From Candidatus Kapaibacterium sp. (GTDB taxonomy: Bacteria > Bacteroidota > Ignavibacteria > Kapaibacteriales > UBA2268): a DNA stretch of 12,132 nt. Position 1 is the first letter of the stretch; every line of letters starts with the position of its first letter. Of this stretch, positions 1 through 8,024 are shown piece after piece. The translations under genes were made by a program, and so were the position numbers. The DNA lies in assembly GCA_027858275.1 (NCBI GenBank), contig JAQIDA010000004.1:1-12132 (forward strand), written 5' to 3'. Under the pieces are notes generated by a model, which ran no database searches, was not told where the DNA came from, and was given only the letters and a program-made list of their open reading frames with translations.

Positions 1-360
1 ATATATATATTTCTTTGTTTTATCACTTCGTATTAATCGAGATTCATAATATCTTGTTCTAAAAGTTGGTAAACGACTATAATTCACTAACACACAACAG
101 CATAACAAAACAACTGAAAACAGCTCGACGAAAAACTAGTATGATAAAATATTAATCTGCATAACACGTGACCTAATTTATGTGTTATGTGCGACTAACT
201 TTTTCTAATATCAATTTTTTAATATTTAATAACTGATTTTAATATTAGGGCTGAACCGTTGCTGACTTTAATATAGTGAGAGGTATGTTCTCGCTGTTAT
301 TAAACAAACAATTTTGTAGTAACGGTCAAAGCCATTCATTCAAATATATAAGGGCTGACT
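1..360. other. AT-rich non-coding leader upstream of the NO reductase gene
   Basis: This stretch holds no convincing gene. It begins with a short (AT)n tract at 1-11 and is strongly AT-rich throughout. The clearest structure is a perfect 8-bp inverted repeat at 160-189, listed separately. A weaker AT-only inverted repeat, TAATATT (220-226) with AATATTA (241-247), is close to what such base composition gives by chance. An open frame of 87 codons from 276 overlaps the start of the reductase gene in another frame and shows no protein-like features. The region is long enough to hold the promoter and operator of the reductase gene, but I cannot place a promoter with confidence. Confidence 0.6.
160..189. 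promoter_or_regulatory. Perfect inverted repeat upstream of norB, possible operator
   Basis: CATAACAC at 160-167 is matched exactly by GTGTTATG at 182-189, with a 14-nt spacer. It lies about 170 bp before the reductase start. No T-run follows, so it is not a good terminator for an upstream gene. It does not match the FNR/DNR box (TTGAT-N4-ATCAA), and I do not recognise it as an NsrR or NorR site. A regulator-binding site or a transcript hairpin are both possible. The role is inferred from position only. Confidence 0.35.
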
Positions 361-2613
361 ATGAAAGAAACATTACTCGACAAATTTATGAGCAAAAAGG
401 GGCTGTACGCAAGCTTCTGGTTCATTGCGCTGTTTATGGTAGCTGCATTGATCTACTTCACTGCGAACTTGCAAAAGGAAGTTCCTCCTATTGCCCAAGA
501 AGTCAAGTCTCAATCCGGAGAAGTCCTGTACACTTATGATGACGTAGTTAGAGGCAAAGGAAACTTTCAACAGTTTGATTTGATGGACTGGGGATCTTTG
601 TTAGGAATGGGCGCTTATATGGGGCCGGATTTCTCGACAGATTTCTTCCATCACAGAGCGGTTTATTTGTATGAATATTATGCCAATGAGCTGTATCAAA
701 AGTCTGATAAAGACTTAACACAAATCGAGCGCGGCGCGGTTAAAGAACGCGTCAAACAAGACTTCCATGAACAAACAAAGCTTTTGGAGTCGGGCGTAAC
801 ATACACAGACGCTTCAGCGGCAGCCTATAAAAATAATGTAGCGCGTTTGACCAAAATGTTGGTAGAAGGTGATCCGGAAAGAGCTTTCCCCGGCGGCGTT
901 ATTTTACCTGAAGAAGCAAAATCTATAGCTGCTTTCGTGGATTGGTCGCAGATGGTGGCCTCATCGCTTCGTCCGGGTACGGAAGGAACTTTGAGCGAAA
1001 GAACATGGTCGAACAACTGGCCTCCCGAGCCTCTGGTCGATCAGGATACATCCTACAACAATCATATCGTGTCGCTGTGGGAATTCTTACTGCTTTGGAC
1101 TTTGACAATTATCGTTATCTTCTTGTCTTATGAATATTTATTAAAAAAGGACAGAAAAGAAGATTTAGCACCGGCGTTGAAGATTACTTCAATGTTCCCG
1201 TCTCAGAAAAAACTTTTGAAATATGTGCCTATCGTATCACTGCTGTTCTTTGTTCAGTTGGTTCTCGGCGCGTATATAGCTCACTTATACGCTGATCCCA
1301 CGCAAGATTTTATTATCTCGCAAGACATTATGCCCTTTAACGTAATTCGCTCAATGCACACTCAGTTAGCGATTCTTTGGGTTGCAGTGGGTTGGTTAGT
1401 CGGCGGGTTGCTGATCGCTCCGTGGGTAGCTAATAAAGATCATAAATTCCCGTCGCTGATAAATGTACTGTGGGTTGCTTTGCTCACTGTAGCGGTCGGT
1501 TCTATGATAGGTCTTTATATGGGTGCTACCGGTCAAATGAGAGAAACATGGTTCTGGTTGGGCAACGAAGGCCGCGAATTATTGAATCTCGGACGTGTTT
1601 GGGATATTGGTTTGGTAGTAGGATTAGTGTTCTGGTTCTTGCTAATCGTAACATTGATTAAAAAATCCGCAACGAACAATCCTCTTGTCGGAACAATTAT
1701 TTGGTCAGCTTTCGGAATCGCTACACTTTATATCGCCGGCATGATGCCGGTTCATAAAATAATACCGAATTTCACAGTTGATGATTATTACAGATGGTGG
1801 GTGATTCACTTATGGGTAGAATTAACATTTGAGTTATTCGCTGCCGGTGTGATCGCGTTTATGACTGTTTCATTAGGTCTGATTTCTCAGAAAACAGCCG
1901 AAAAGATCATGTTCTTCGAGCTGTTCTTGATTATTATGTCAGGTACACTTGGTGTTGGTCATCATTATTTCTGGCAGGGCTTAGATCAGTATTGGATCGC
2001 GATAGGCGGTATATTCTCAGCGCTTGAACCACTTCCGATAGTTCTAATGATTATAGAAGCATCGAAGAACTTGAGAGAACAAAAAAGAGAAGGCAACCCA
2101 AACGCTTTCAGCACTCCGTTTATGTGGATCACAGGCTCAGCAGTATTAAATTGGATTGGCGCGGGATTCTTCGGAATGGTCATCAATACACCGACTATTT
2201 CTTATTATTCACACGGTACATATTTAATTATGCCTCACGGACACGTGGCTCTTTTGGGCGCTTTCGGATACATCTCAATAGCATTCTTGTATATGACATC
2301 TCGGGCTAACGCAATGGCAAACGGTTGGATTTGGAACGATAAGCTTAGCAAATACGCGTTTTGGTCTTTAACAATCGGTGTATTGCTGTTTGCTCTGCCA
2401 ACCTTAATTATTGGTATGGAACAAACAAGAGCAGCCGCGGAAATGGGTTACTATTTCACAAGAACGCGCGAAGCATTGCAAGATATGCAAGGCTGGATGT
2501 GGTTTAGAATATTGCCGGAGTCCCTAATGATTATCGGCGGCGGCGCGATATTTGTCGATCTTCTGCTGAAAACATTCTTTGGTAAAAAAAGCAAAGAAGC
2601 TGTTGACGCTTAG
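361..2613 (+). CDS. norB: Nitric oxide reductase large subunit, single-subunit quinol-type (qNOR)
   Basis: It reduces two NO to N2O at a heme b3/non-heme iron (FeB) centre in the cytoplasmic membrane, using quinol electrons. The 750 residues match the usual single-chain qNOR length. An N-terminal membrane helix (about 17-35) is followed by a periplasmic domain with the family stretch GAYMGPDFSTDF (84-95), then about a dozen helices from about residue 235. Visible ligands are H333 (HTQLAILW) and H628 for low-spin heme b, H626 for heme b3, and H483, H534 and H535 with E487 (HLWVE, GVGHHY) for FeB. E491 is also kept. All FeB ligands are present, so NO dismutase is unlikely. The residue four after H308 in the putative quinol-site motif is Asp rather than the usual Glu. 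AAGGG at 350-354 sits 6 nt before the ATG. There are no norC, norD or norQ neighbours, so both respiratory use and NO detoxification are possible. Confidence 0.93.
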   Translation: MKETLLDKFMSKKGLYASFWFIALFMVAALIYFTANLQKEVPPIAQEVKSQSGEVLYTYDDVVRGKGNFQQFDLMDWGSLLGMGAYMGPDFSTDFFHHRAVYLYEYYANELYQKSDKDLTQIERGAVKERVKQDFHEQTKLLESGVTYTDASAAAYKNNVARLTKMLVEGDPERAFPGGVILPEEAKSIAAFVDWSQMVASSLRPGTEGTLSERTWSNNWPPEPLVDQDTSYNNHIVSLWEFLLLWTLTIIVIFLSYEYLLKKDRKEDLAPALKITSMFPSQKKLLKYVPIVSLLFFVQLVLGAYIAHLYADPTQDFIISQDIMPFNVIRSMHTQLAILWVAVGWLVGGLLIAPWVANKDHKFPSLINVLWVALLTVAVGSMIGLYMGATGQMRETWFWLGNEGRELLNLGRVWDIGLVVGLVFWFLLIVTLIKKSATNNPLVGTIIWSAFGIATLYIAGMMPVHKIIPNFTVDDYYRWWVIHLWVELTFELFAAGVIAFMTVSLGLISQKTAEKIMFFELFLIIMSGTLGVGHHYFWQGLDQYWIAIGGIFSALEPLPIVLMIIEASKNLREQKREGNPNAFSTPFMWITGSAVLNWIGAGFFGMVINTPTISYYSHGTYLIMPHGHVALLGAFGYISIAFLYMTSRANAMANGWIWNDKLSKYAFWSLTIGVLLFALPTLIIGMEQTRAAAEMGYYFTRTREALQDMQGWMWFRILPESLMIIGGGAIFVDLLLKTFFGKKSKEAVDA

Positions 2614-2622
2614 CTAATAATA

Positions 2623-2649
2623 GGGAGCTGACATAAAAGTGATGCTCCC
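2623..2649 (+). repeat. GGGAGC/GCTCCC hairpin just after norB
   Basis: GGGAGC (2623-2628) pairs with GCTCCC (2644-2649) across a 15-nt loop, 9 nt after the norB stop. No real T-run follows, so it is probably not itself a terminator. It could stabilise the mRNA 3' end. The same arm sequence recurs at 5651-5668 behind the OPT transporter gene. Confidence 0.4.
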
Positions 2650-2670
2650 CCTTATTTACAGATAACACGT

Positions 2671-2700
2671 AGAGACGCCCGATTCGGGCGTCTCTTTTAT
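2671..2700 (+). terminator. Rho-independent terminator of norB
   Basis: An 11-bp perfect GC-rich stem, AGAGACGCCCG (2671-2681) with CGGGCGTCTCT (2685-2695), closes a 3-nt loop (in practice slightly larger) and runs into TTTAT. It begins 57 nt after the norB stop codon and separates norB from the next gene. The T-rich tail is on the plus strand only. Confidence 0.88.
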
Positions 2701-2812
2701 TATGATCATATCCGAATGTTTCCATGCTTCTCCTAAACACATATATTAATCAATAAAATAAATCCGCCCGCCTAAAGTCTGTTATTCAAAATAAAATTAA
2801 CGGAAACATCCA

Positions 2813-4441
2813 ATGCTCAGGCAATATTACACTCTCGAAAAAATCGTTGAAAAACTGAAATTTCTTGTCGGGTTTCAGCTATGTGATTGCTTCACTCAGG
2901 ATCGTAATTCGCTTCTGCTTGAATTTTCGGATGATGTTTCTGTCCATCATATTCAACTATTTCTAAGTACTGCTTATGACGCTGTTCTTCTGAGAGACAA
3001 TTTCGCTCGTGCACGTGCTAATACTGTCAATTTGTTCCCGTCGATGATAGGCGAAACTTTGCAGGATATTGTTCTTTCGCCTGATGACAGAATAATTACT
3101 ATGGAGTTTATCAACAGCAAAATGCACATTGTTTTATTCGGCGGCTCCCGCAGCAGTGTTATTGCCGTCAATTCCGATGATATTATTATCGATTCATTCA
3201 AATCGAGAGGCTTAGAAACCGGCAGCCGATACTCAATGCCTGAACCGAACGCGATGAAGTTGGCAGACTATCCCGAGGACACAAAAATCGTTGACGCGCT
3301 GGGCAGATGTGACATGCTAATCGGCAAACCTTACGCTCGAGAGATATGTGCGAGAACAGAAATTGAACAAAACCGGCAGTTGTCTGATTTATCTGTTTCT
3401 GAATTGGATATGATCAGTACCGCCTCAATTGCATTCAGAAAAGAATGCGCTCAAACAGAGGAATTCTTTATTTATGAGAATAATGACGGAACTGAGGTTC
3501 TTTCCTTTGTATCGCTCAGCGGCAAAGGTGAACCGATACATATCTTTGATTCCGTTCACAAGGCAGTTTATCACAGAGTTGTAAATGCGCTAAAATCATC
3601 CGGTTTTCTGCCGAGATACAAAAACATACTCAAACAATTGGAGCGCAAGCAGCACAAACTGACAAGAAATCTTGAGTTGCCTCAAGACGAACAAAAACAT
3701 GAAGAGCGAATCAACAAATATAAAATGTGGGCGGAACTGCTGATCTCACAACCGGATCAACGACGTAAACCGGGAGAGTCCATAGAATTGATGTCATGGG
3801 AGGGAAATATGCTGACTGTTCCCTTAGATAAAAAAAAGAATATTTCTGAAAACAGCCGGCACTATTTCGACAAAGTCAAAGCTCAAAAAGAAGCCGCTAA
3901 CATCAGAAAAAAAAGAAGACCAAAGATCAAAGCAGAACTTAAAGAAGTGACCGAGGCACTGGCAAATCTCGAAGCAATCTCAGAAAATCGACGAGGGAAA
4001 GAACTCGATAAATTAGAAAAATCAATTAGACACTTGCTGAATATACCTATGAAATACGAAGACAAAACACCGGCTGAAAAATTTAAAACGTTCGATCTCG
4101 GCGAGGGCTATACTCTTTACGTCGGGAAGAATTCCGCCAATAATGACGAGCTGACGATGAAATTCGCAAAGCCCAACGATCTCTGGTTTCACGCTCGAGG
4201 TTCCAGCGGATCACATGCTGTTTTGCCGATTCAAGGCAGTAAAAACCCCCATAAGCAAATTATCAAAAAAGCGGCTTCAATCGCTGCTTACTATTCAAAA
4301 TCTAAAAACGCCAAATATACACCGGTTGCTTATACATATAAGAAATATGTCAGAAAGCCCAAAGGAGCGGCTGTAGGGTCAGTTGTAATTGCAAGAGAAG
4401 AAGTTGTGATGGTCGAGCCGAAATTACCGGCAGAAGGGTAA
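2813..4441 (+). CDS. rqcH: NFACT-family ribosome quality-control protein (RqcH/Rqc2-like)
   Basis: This family binds stalled 50S-peptidyl-tRNA complexes and, in bacteria such as Bacillus, directs C-terminal alanine tailing of the nascent chain. The 542-residue protein has the family order. An NFACT-N domain spans about 1-180, with the conserved Asp-Arg at D92-R93 (PDDRII). A helix-hairpin-helix region follows at about 185-270. A charged coiled-coil-rich middle covers about 270-405 and includes the family-like KYKMWAELL (303-311) and a later SENSRHYF (345-352). The C-terminal NFACT-R domain (about 420-535) carries NDLWFHARGSSGSHAVL (455-471). The ATG has only weak SD-like bases (CGGAAA, 2801-2806). 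The gene ends 4 nt from the convergent flippase-like gene with no terminator between them. The family call is firm. Tailing activity is inferred, because older annotations call such proteins fibronectin-binding. Confidence 0.9.
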   Translation: MLRQYYTLEKIVEKLKFLVGFQLCDCFTQDRNSLLLEFSDDVSVHHIQLFLSTAYDAVLLRDNFARARANTVNLFPSMIGETLQDIVLSPDDRIITMEFINSKMHIVLFGGSRSSVIAVNSDDIIIDSFKSRGLETGSRYSMPEPNAMKLADYPEDTKIVDALGRCDMLIGKPYAREICARTEIEQNRQLSDLSVSELDMISTASIAFRKECAQTEEFFIYENNDGTEVLSFVSLSGKGEPIHIFDSVHKAVYHRVVNALKSSGFLPRYKNILKQLERKQHKLTRNLELPQDEQKHEERINKYKMWAELLISQPDQRRKPGESIELMSWEGNMLTVPLDKKKNISENSRHYFDKVKAQKEAANIRKKRRPKIKAELKEVTEALANLEAISENRRGKELDKLEKSIRHLLNIPMKYEDKTPAEKFKTFDLGEGYTLYVGKNSANNDELTMKFAKPNDLWFHARGSSGSHAVLPIQGSKNPHKQIIKKAASIAAYYSKSKNAKYTPVAYTYKKYVRKPKGAAVGSVVIAREEVVMVEPKLPAEG

Positions 4442-4445
4442 TCTC

Positions 4446-5483
4446 CTATCCTTGTCCCGTATTTTTAATCGCGGAAATATCAGCTGAATCCGGGAGTTTT
4501 TTCACGTTTTCACGCATTGCGAAAATTCCGCCTGTCACTACCTGAATGAGATAGTTGATTCCGTGAGTCAGAGTCGCGTATGCAAGCGCTTCTGTTTTAT
4601 CAATTCCGTATAATTCGTGCAATGCTGTTTGAATCAAGACATGATATACACCTATCGCTCCGGGTGAAGGGGCTATTGAAACACCGATTCCCGACACAAT
4701 TATTAATACAACAGCAGCATCGAACCCGAGATCGAATCTCGCCTGAAAATCACCTGCGTAGAACATCATAAACAGTGGGATCGTATAGAGTACCCAAATA
4801 AGCATAGATTCTGTTGTCAAACGCAAATACTGCGAAGGGCATTTGATAAAAGTAAAACCTTTGAGAAATTTTTCAAAAAGCTCACTTATTTTGTCATAAG
4901 CATTTTGAGATATTGGTTTGAGAGTATATTTCAGGATTAATCGAAAGATAGGCGGATAGAAACTAAGGAACATAACGCCGATAACAATCAAAGCAAGGAC
5001 AAAGACTTTTTCAGAGTTAACTTCACTCGGCAAAGCTTTTAATATTTGTGAGCCGAGAAAAAAGAATGCAACAAAAAATATAAACCCAAGCATTAACACA
5101 TCTATTACACGCTCGGCGATAACGGTCGCGAATGTAGCTGAATAAGAAATTTTCTCACGTCTGGCAACAACATAAGGACGAATAAATTCGCCTCCCCGGG
5201 GCAGAACGCAATTAAAAAAATAACCTATCATTACAGCAGAGAAGAGATTAAAAACGGATTTAGTTTCTTTTATCGGATTGAGCATCGTTTTCCAACGCGC
5301 AGCGCGAACCCAGTGCGACAGCAAAATAATCGGCACAGAAAGCAAAACCCACAAGTAATCAGCATCAAAAATAACATCTTTGAGTTCGTAAATATTTATG
5401 TCTCTTACGGCGTACCATACTGATACGACCAGGATAATAAACGACAAAATATATTTTAAAAAGCTCTTTAGTTTTCCGGACAT
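4446..5483 (-). CDS. LPG-synthase-TM / flippase-like multi-pass membrane protein
   Basis: The 345 residues form about eight hydrophobic helices and match the lysylphosphatidylglycerol synthase transmembrane family (PF03706, the membrane half of MprF, also YbhN and AglD relatives). Family motifs are visible: HWVRAARW (57-64), GYFFNCVLPRGGEFIRPYVV (87-106), TVIAERVIDVL (120-130) and SPGAIGVYHVL (273-283). There is no C-terminal aminoacyl-transferase domain, so it is the stand-alone membrane type, thought to move lipid or lipid-linked substrates across the membrane. The substrate cannot be read from the sequence. The start ATG has no strong SD. The gene follows the OPT gene's terminator, so it probably has its own promoter in 5484-5600. 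Its stop lies 4 nt from the convergent NFACT gene. Confidence 0.87.
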   Translation of the reverse strand: MSGKLKSFLKYILSFIILVVSVWYAVRDINIYELKDVIFDADYLWVLLSVPIILLSHWVRAARWKTMLNPIKETKSVFNLFSAVMIGYFFNCVLPRGGEFIRPYVVARREKISYSATFATVIAERVIDVLMLGFIFFVAFFFLGSQILKALPSEVNSEKVFVLALIVIGVMFLSFYPPIFRLILKYTLKPISQNAYDKISELFEKFLKGFTFIKCPSQYLRLTTESMLIWVLYTIPLFMMFYAGDFQARFDLGFDAAVVLIIVSGIGVSIAPSPGAIGVYHVLIQTALHELYGIDKTEALAYATLTHGINYLIQVVTGGIFAMRENVKKLPDSADISAIKNTGQG

Positions 5484-5511
5484 GATTCTCAGGTATTATA
5501 TAATTTAACGG

Positions 5512-5537
5512 CTATAATCAACTCTTTTGGATTATAG
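5512..5537 (-). promoter_or_regulatory. Inverted repeat with TATAAT in the flippase-like gene's promoter region
   Basis: CTATAATC (5512-5519) and GATTATAG (5530-5537) form a perfect 8-bp inverted repeat with a 10-nt spacer, 28 nt before the start codon of the 4446-5483 gene. Each arm contains a TATAAT-type hexamer, so it may be a -10 region, an operator, or an AT-rich coincidence. I see no convincing -35 element at the right spacing. Confidence 0.25.
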
Positions 5538-5602
5538 TATATATTTATGTTAAAATACAAAAAAACTAAATGAGAAAAAAGTAATATGAATACACAGGTT
5601 AA

Positions 5603-5644
5603 TAAAAAAAATCGGAACTGTTCTAATAATAACAGTTCCGATTT
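5603..5644 (-). terminator. Rho-independent terminator of the OPT transporter gene
   Basis: Read on the minus strand, a 14-bp perfect stem (arms 5631-5644 and 5609-5622) closes an 8-nt loop and runs directly into eight T's (complement of 5603-5610). It begins about 44 nt after the OPT stop codon. It is one of the strongest terminators in the window and insulates the flippase-like gene downstream. Confidence 0.92.
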
Positions 5645-5650
5645 AATATA

Positions 5651-5668
5651 ACGGGAGCATGCTCCCGT
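5651..5668. repeat. 18-bp perfect palindrome between the OPT gene stop and its terminator
   Basis: ACGGGAGCATGCTCCCGT is its own reverse complement. As RNA it would fold to a 7-bp stem with a 4-nt loop. It lies 19 nt beyond the OPT stop codon and 6 nt before the terminator. The GGGAGC/GCTCCC arms are the same as in the hairpin behind norB at 2623-2649. Confidence 0.6.
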
Positions 5669-5687
5669 ACTCAACAAGAAATTAAAC

Positions 5688-7676
5688 CTACTCTTCCTCA
5701 GCTTTCGCTTTCATTGAAGAAACCGTAGTAAAGATTACCAATAAAGCAAATACTGCCAAAGCGAGATATTCTTCACCAAATGCGCCCGGAATAATCGCGC
5801 CGATTTCAATATCGATATCGGCGTATTTGATTATAGCCCCGATAACACCGAATATCGCCGCGCCGGCAATGAAGCCAGAAGTGATAAGCGTTGCTTTCGA
5901 ATTACGTGCTTTGACAAGTAATTTGTCTTTTGAACTCTTATTGATGAAATAAGCGACCGCGCCGCCGACTAAAAGCGGTGTGTTCAAATGCAAAGGCAAA
6001 TACATACCCAAAGCAAAAGCTAAAGGCGGAATACCGATGAAATTCAACAAGAGAGCGAGAATCGCGCCGCCTATATAAAGCATCCAAGGCATGTCAGCGG
6101 CTGACATCAAAGGTTGAATAATTGCAGCCATGGCGTTTGCCTGAGGAGCAACCATCGGATCCGGAGTTAAAGCTGTTTCTGTGAAACCGTAAGCTTCATT
6201 TAACACAAAAATCACAACGCCGACTGTGGCAGCTGAGACCAAAGTTCCGAGGAATTTCAATCCTTCTTGTTTCTTAGGTGTAGTTCCGATCCAATAACCG
6301 ACTTTAAGGTCAGTTACGAACCCTCCCGCCATTGACAAAGCAGTACAAACAATACCGCCGATAATCAATGCCGCGACCATTCCGTCTTCACCGGTCAGAC
6401 CGATATTAACAAAAATAACGGAGGCAAGAATTAACGTCATCAGAGTCATTCCCGATACCGGATTTGAACCTACAATAGCTATAGCGTTAGCAGCAACGGT
6501 AGTAAACAGGAACGCGATAATAACAACTGTCAGCAAGGATACAACAACTTGGAAAATAGTCAGAGCGAATCCTACATAGAGGAAAAGAAAAATGCCGATA
6601 ATTGTTAGGAGACTTAAAGTAATAATAAAAGTCATCTTAATATCGCGCTGAGTTCTTGGTTCTTCAACAGGATTTTCTTCTTTCTTCCCAAACAACCCGG
6701 CAGCGGCAAGCTTGAAAGCTGAACCGATAACGCCGGAAGATTTGGCTATACCGATAATGCCGGCCATCGCAATCGCGCCGATACCAATATGGCGGACATA
6801 ATTTTTGAATATAATTTCCGGTGACATTGAAGCGAAGAAGTTGATACCGTCCGCTCCGGCAGCCAATGCGCCGATTTGATTAATCAGCGGGACCAATACA
6901 ATCCACGACAACATCGAACCGACAGCTATAATCACGGCAAATTTTAAGCCGATCAAATAACCAAAACCGAATATCATTGAACTCATGTTCATTTGGAAAA
7001 CAATTTTCGCTTTATCAGCAAGTGCTTCTCCGTAAGGGAGAACTCTTGAAGTAAAAACTTCGCCCCAGAGCTTCAATGAGCTGAACATGAAATCATAAAG
7101 ACCGCCGACCAGCGCACTGATAATCAGTACCGCAGAGCTTGAACCGCCCTTTTCGCCGGTGATCAAAATTTCATTGATGGCAGTAGCTTCGGGAAAAGGG
7201 AATTTTCCGTGCATGTCTTTTACGAAATACTTACGGAACGGTATCAGGAACAGAATCCCGAGGAAACCGCCGAGCAATGACGAAAAGAATATATGCCAAA
7301 AACTGACTTCAAGATTTAATATATAAAGCGCGGGAATTGTAAATATCGCGCCGGCGACGATAACCCCTGAACTGCCGCCGATTGACTGAATAATTACATT
7401 TTCAGCCAAAGCGTTCTTTCTTTTGAAGGCAGCGGATATACCTACCGCCATAATTGAAATTGGAATTGCGGCTTCAATAACCTGACCGATTTTCAAACCG
7501 GAATAGGCTGCTGCCGCTGAGAAGATTACTGCCATTACGAGGCCCCACATAACGGACCAAGGTGTTATTTCCGAAGTCTTATAATCCGGAGGAAGAATCG
7601 GCATATACTCTTCGCCCGGTTTGAGTTCGCGGTATGCGTTCTCGGGCAATTTTGTAACAATTTTCTGCTGCTGCAT
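5688..7676 (-). CDS. OPT-family oligopeptide transporter
   Basis: This is a secondary transporter of the inner membrane, in a family that moves short peptides or metal-chelate-like substrates, probably proton-coupled. The 662 residues are normal for the bacterial branch. There are about 14-16 hydrophobic segments. Family motifs include AAYSGLKIGQVIEAAIP (56-72), KFPFPEATAINEIL (158-171), VGSNPVSGMTLMTL (402-415) and the helix-breaking NFIGIPPLAFALGMYLP (545-561). A charged cytoplasmic loop (about 328-348) divides two halves, as expected for the internally duplicated family. The ATG is preceded by a clear SD (AGGAG, complement of 7682-7686), the best in the window. The gene has its own terminator, and a 357-bp gap on its 5' side holds a MITE-like element. 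Substrate unknown. Confidence 0.93.
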   Translation of the reverse strand: MQQQKIVTKLPENAYRELKPGEEYMPILPPDYKTSEITPWSVMWGLVMAVIFSAAAAYSGLKIGQVIEAAIPISIMAVGISAAFKRKNALAENVIIQSIGGSSGVIVAGAIFTIPALYILNLEVSFWHIFFSSLLGGFLGILFLIPFRKYFVKDMHGKFPFPEATAINEILITGEKGGSSSAVLIISALVGGLYDFMFSSLKLWGEVFTSRVLPYGEALADKAKIVFQMNMSSMIFGFGYLIGLKFAVIIAVGSMLSWIVLVPLINQIGALAAGADGINFFASMSPEIIFKNYVRHIGIGAIAMAGIIGIAKSSGVIGSAFKLAAAGLFGKKEENPVEEPRTQRDIKMTFIITLSLLTIIGIFLFLYVGFALTIFQVVVSLLTVVIIAFLFTTVAANAIAIVGSNPVSGMTLMTLILASVIFVNIGLTGEDGMVAALIIGGIVCTALSMAGGFVTDLKVGYWIGTTPKKQEGLKFLGTLVSAATVGVVIFVLNEAYGFTETALTPDPMVAPQANAMAAIIQPLMSAADMPWMLYIGGAILALLLNFIGIPPLAFALGMYLPLHLNTPLLVGGAVAYFINKSSKDKLLVKARNSKATLITSGFIAGAAIFGVIGAIIKYADIDIEIGAIIPGAFGEEYLALAVFALLVIFTTVSSMKAKAEEE

Positions 7677-7690
7677 TGTTTCTCCTGAGA

Positions 7691-7721
7691 TATTAATGAA
7701 AACGAAAAAATCGCATTAATA
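7691..7721. promoter_or_regulatory. Inverted repeat in the 5' leader of the OPT gene
   Basis: TATTAATG (7691-7698) and CATTAATA (7714-7721) are exact reverse complements with a 15-nt spacer, just upstream of the OPT SD. A 10-bp palindrome, ACGAATTCGT, follows at 7729-7738. These could be an operator or a leader hairpin. No known regulator motif is recognised, and the AT-rich arms weaken the case. Confidence 0.28.
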
Positions 7722-7888
7722 CGATCTGACGAATTCGTTTATATTTAATAGTTAATTGTTTTCAGATAATAATCAAAATCATTTTTTACAATCACAGAAT
7801 ATACAAATCATTATAATAAAAATAGGCAGGAGAGGATTATTTTTCGATAAGAAGGAACAAAAATTATTGAAAATAAAATTAAACGGGC

Positions 7889-8024
7889 GTAGGGGCGAAC
7901 CCTGTGTGGTCGCCCGGAGTTATTTGATGATAGAAATACGGTTGAAAGTAAAAAAGTTTTATTCACGGCATAAGATATGCATACTAAGTGTTGCGCCGGG
8001 CGAGCACACAGGCATCGCCCCTAC
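7889..8024. mobile_element. MITE-like or REP-doublet element with 29-bp terminal inverted repeats
   Basis: The left end (7889-7917, starting GTAGGGGCGA) matches the reverse complement of the right end (7996-8024) at 26 of 29 positions. The ends bracket a 78-bp AT-rich core with no coding potential. Each end is itself a hairpin with a 6-bp GGGCGA/TCGCCC stem and an 11-nt loop (7893-7915 and 7998-8020). The arms are far more GC-rich than the flanks. This nested arrangement is typical of non-autonomous palindromic elements such as MITEs or paired REP sequences. No target-site duplication is obvious, and no transposase is present. The right end stops 9 nt short of the stop codon of the barrel gene, so that gene may use the element as its 3' hairpin. 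Confidence 0.65.

Noticed and set aside
220..247. AT-only inverted repeat TAATATT/AATATTA before norB
   Set aside because: Its arms are pure A/T in a very AT-rich leader, so it is not distinguishable from chance.
276..539. Plus-strand open frame of 87 codons overlapping the start of norB
   Set aside because: It overlaps a clearly real gene in another frame and has no recognisable protein features.
361..2613. Possible NO dismutase (Nod) instead of NO reductase
   Set aside because: The FeB ligands H483, H534, H535 and the Glu at 487 are all present, whereas Nod proteins have substitutions at the FeB site.
5489..5677. Minus-strand open frame of 62 codons just upstream of the flippase-like gene
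   Set aside because: It reads straight through the palindrome and the strong OPT terminator, so it is most likely non-coding despite a hydrophobic middle.
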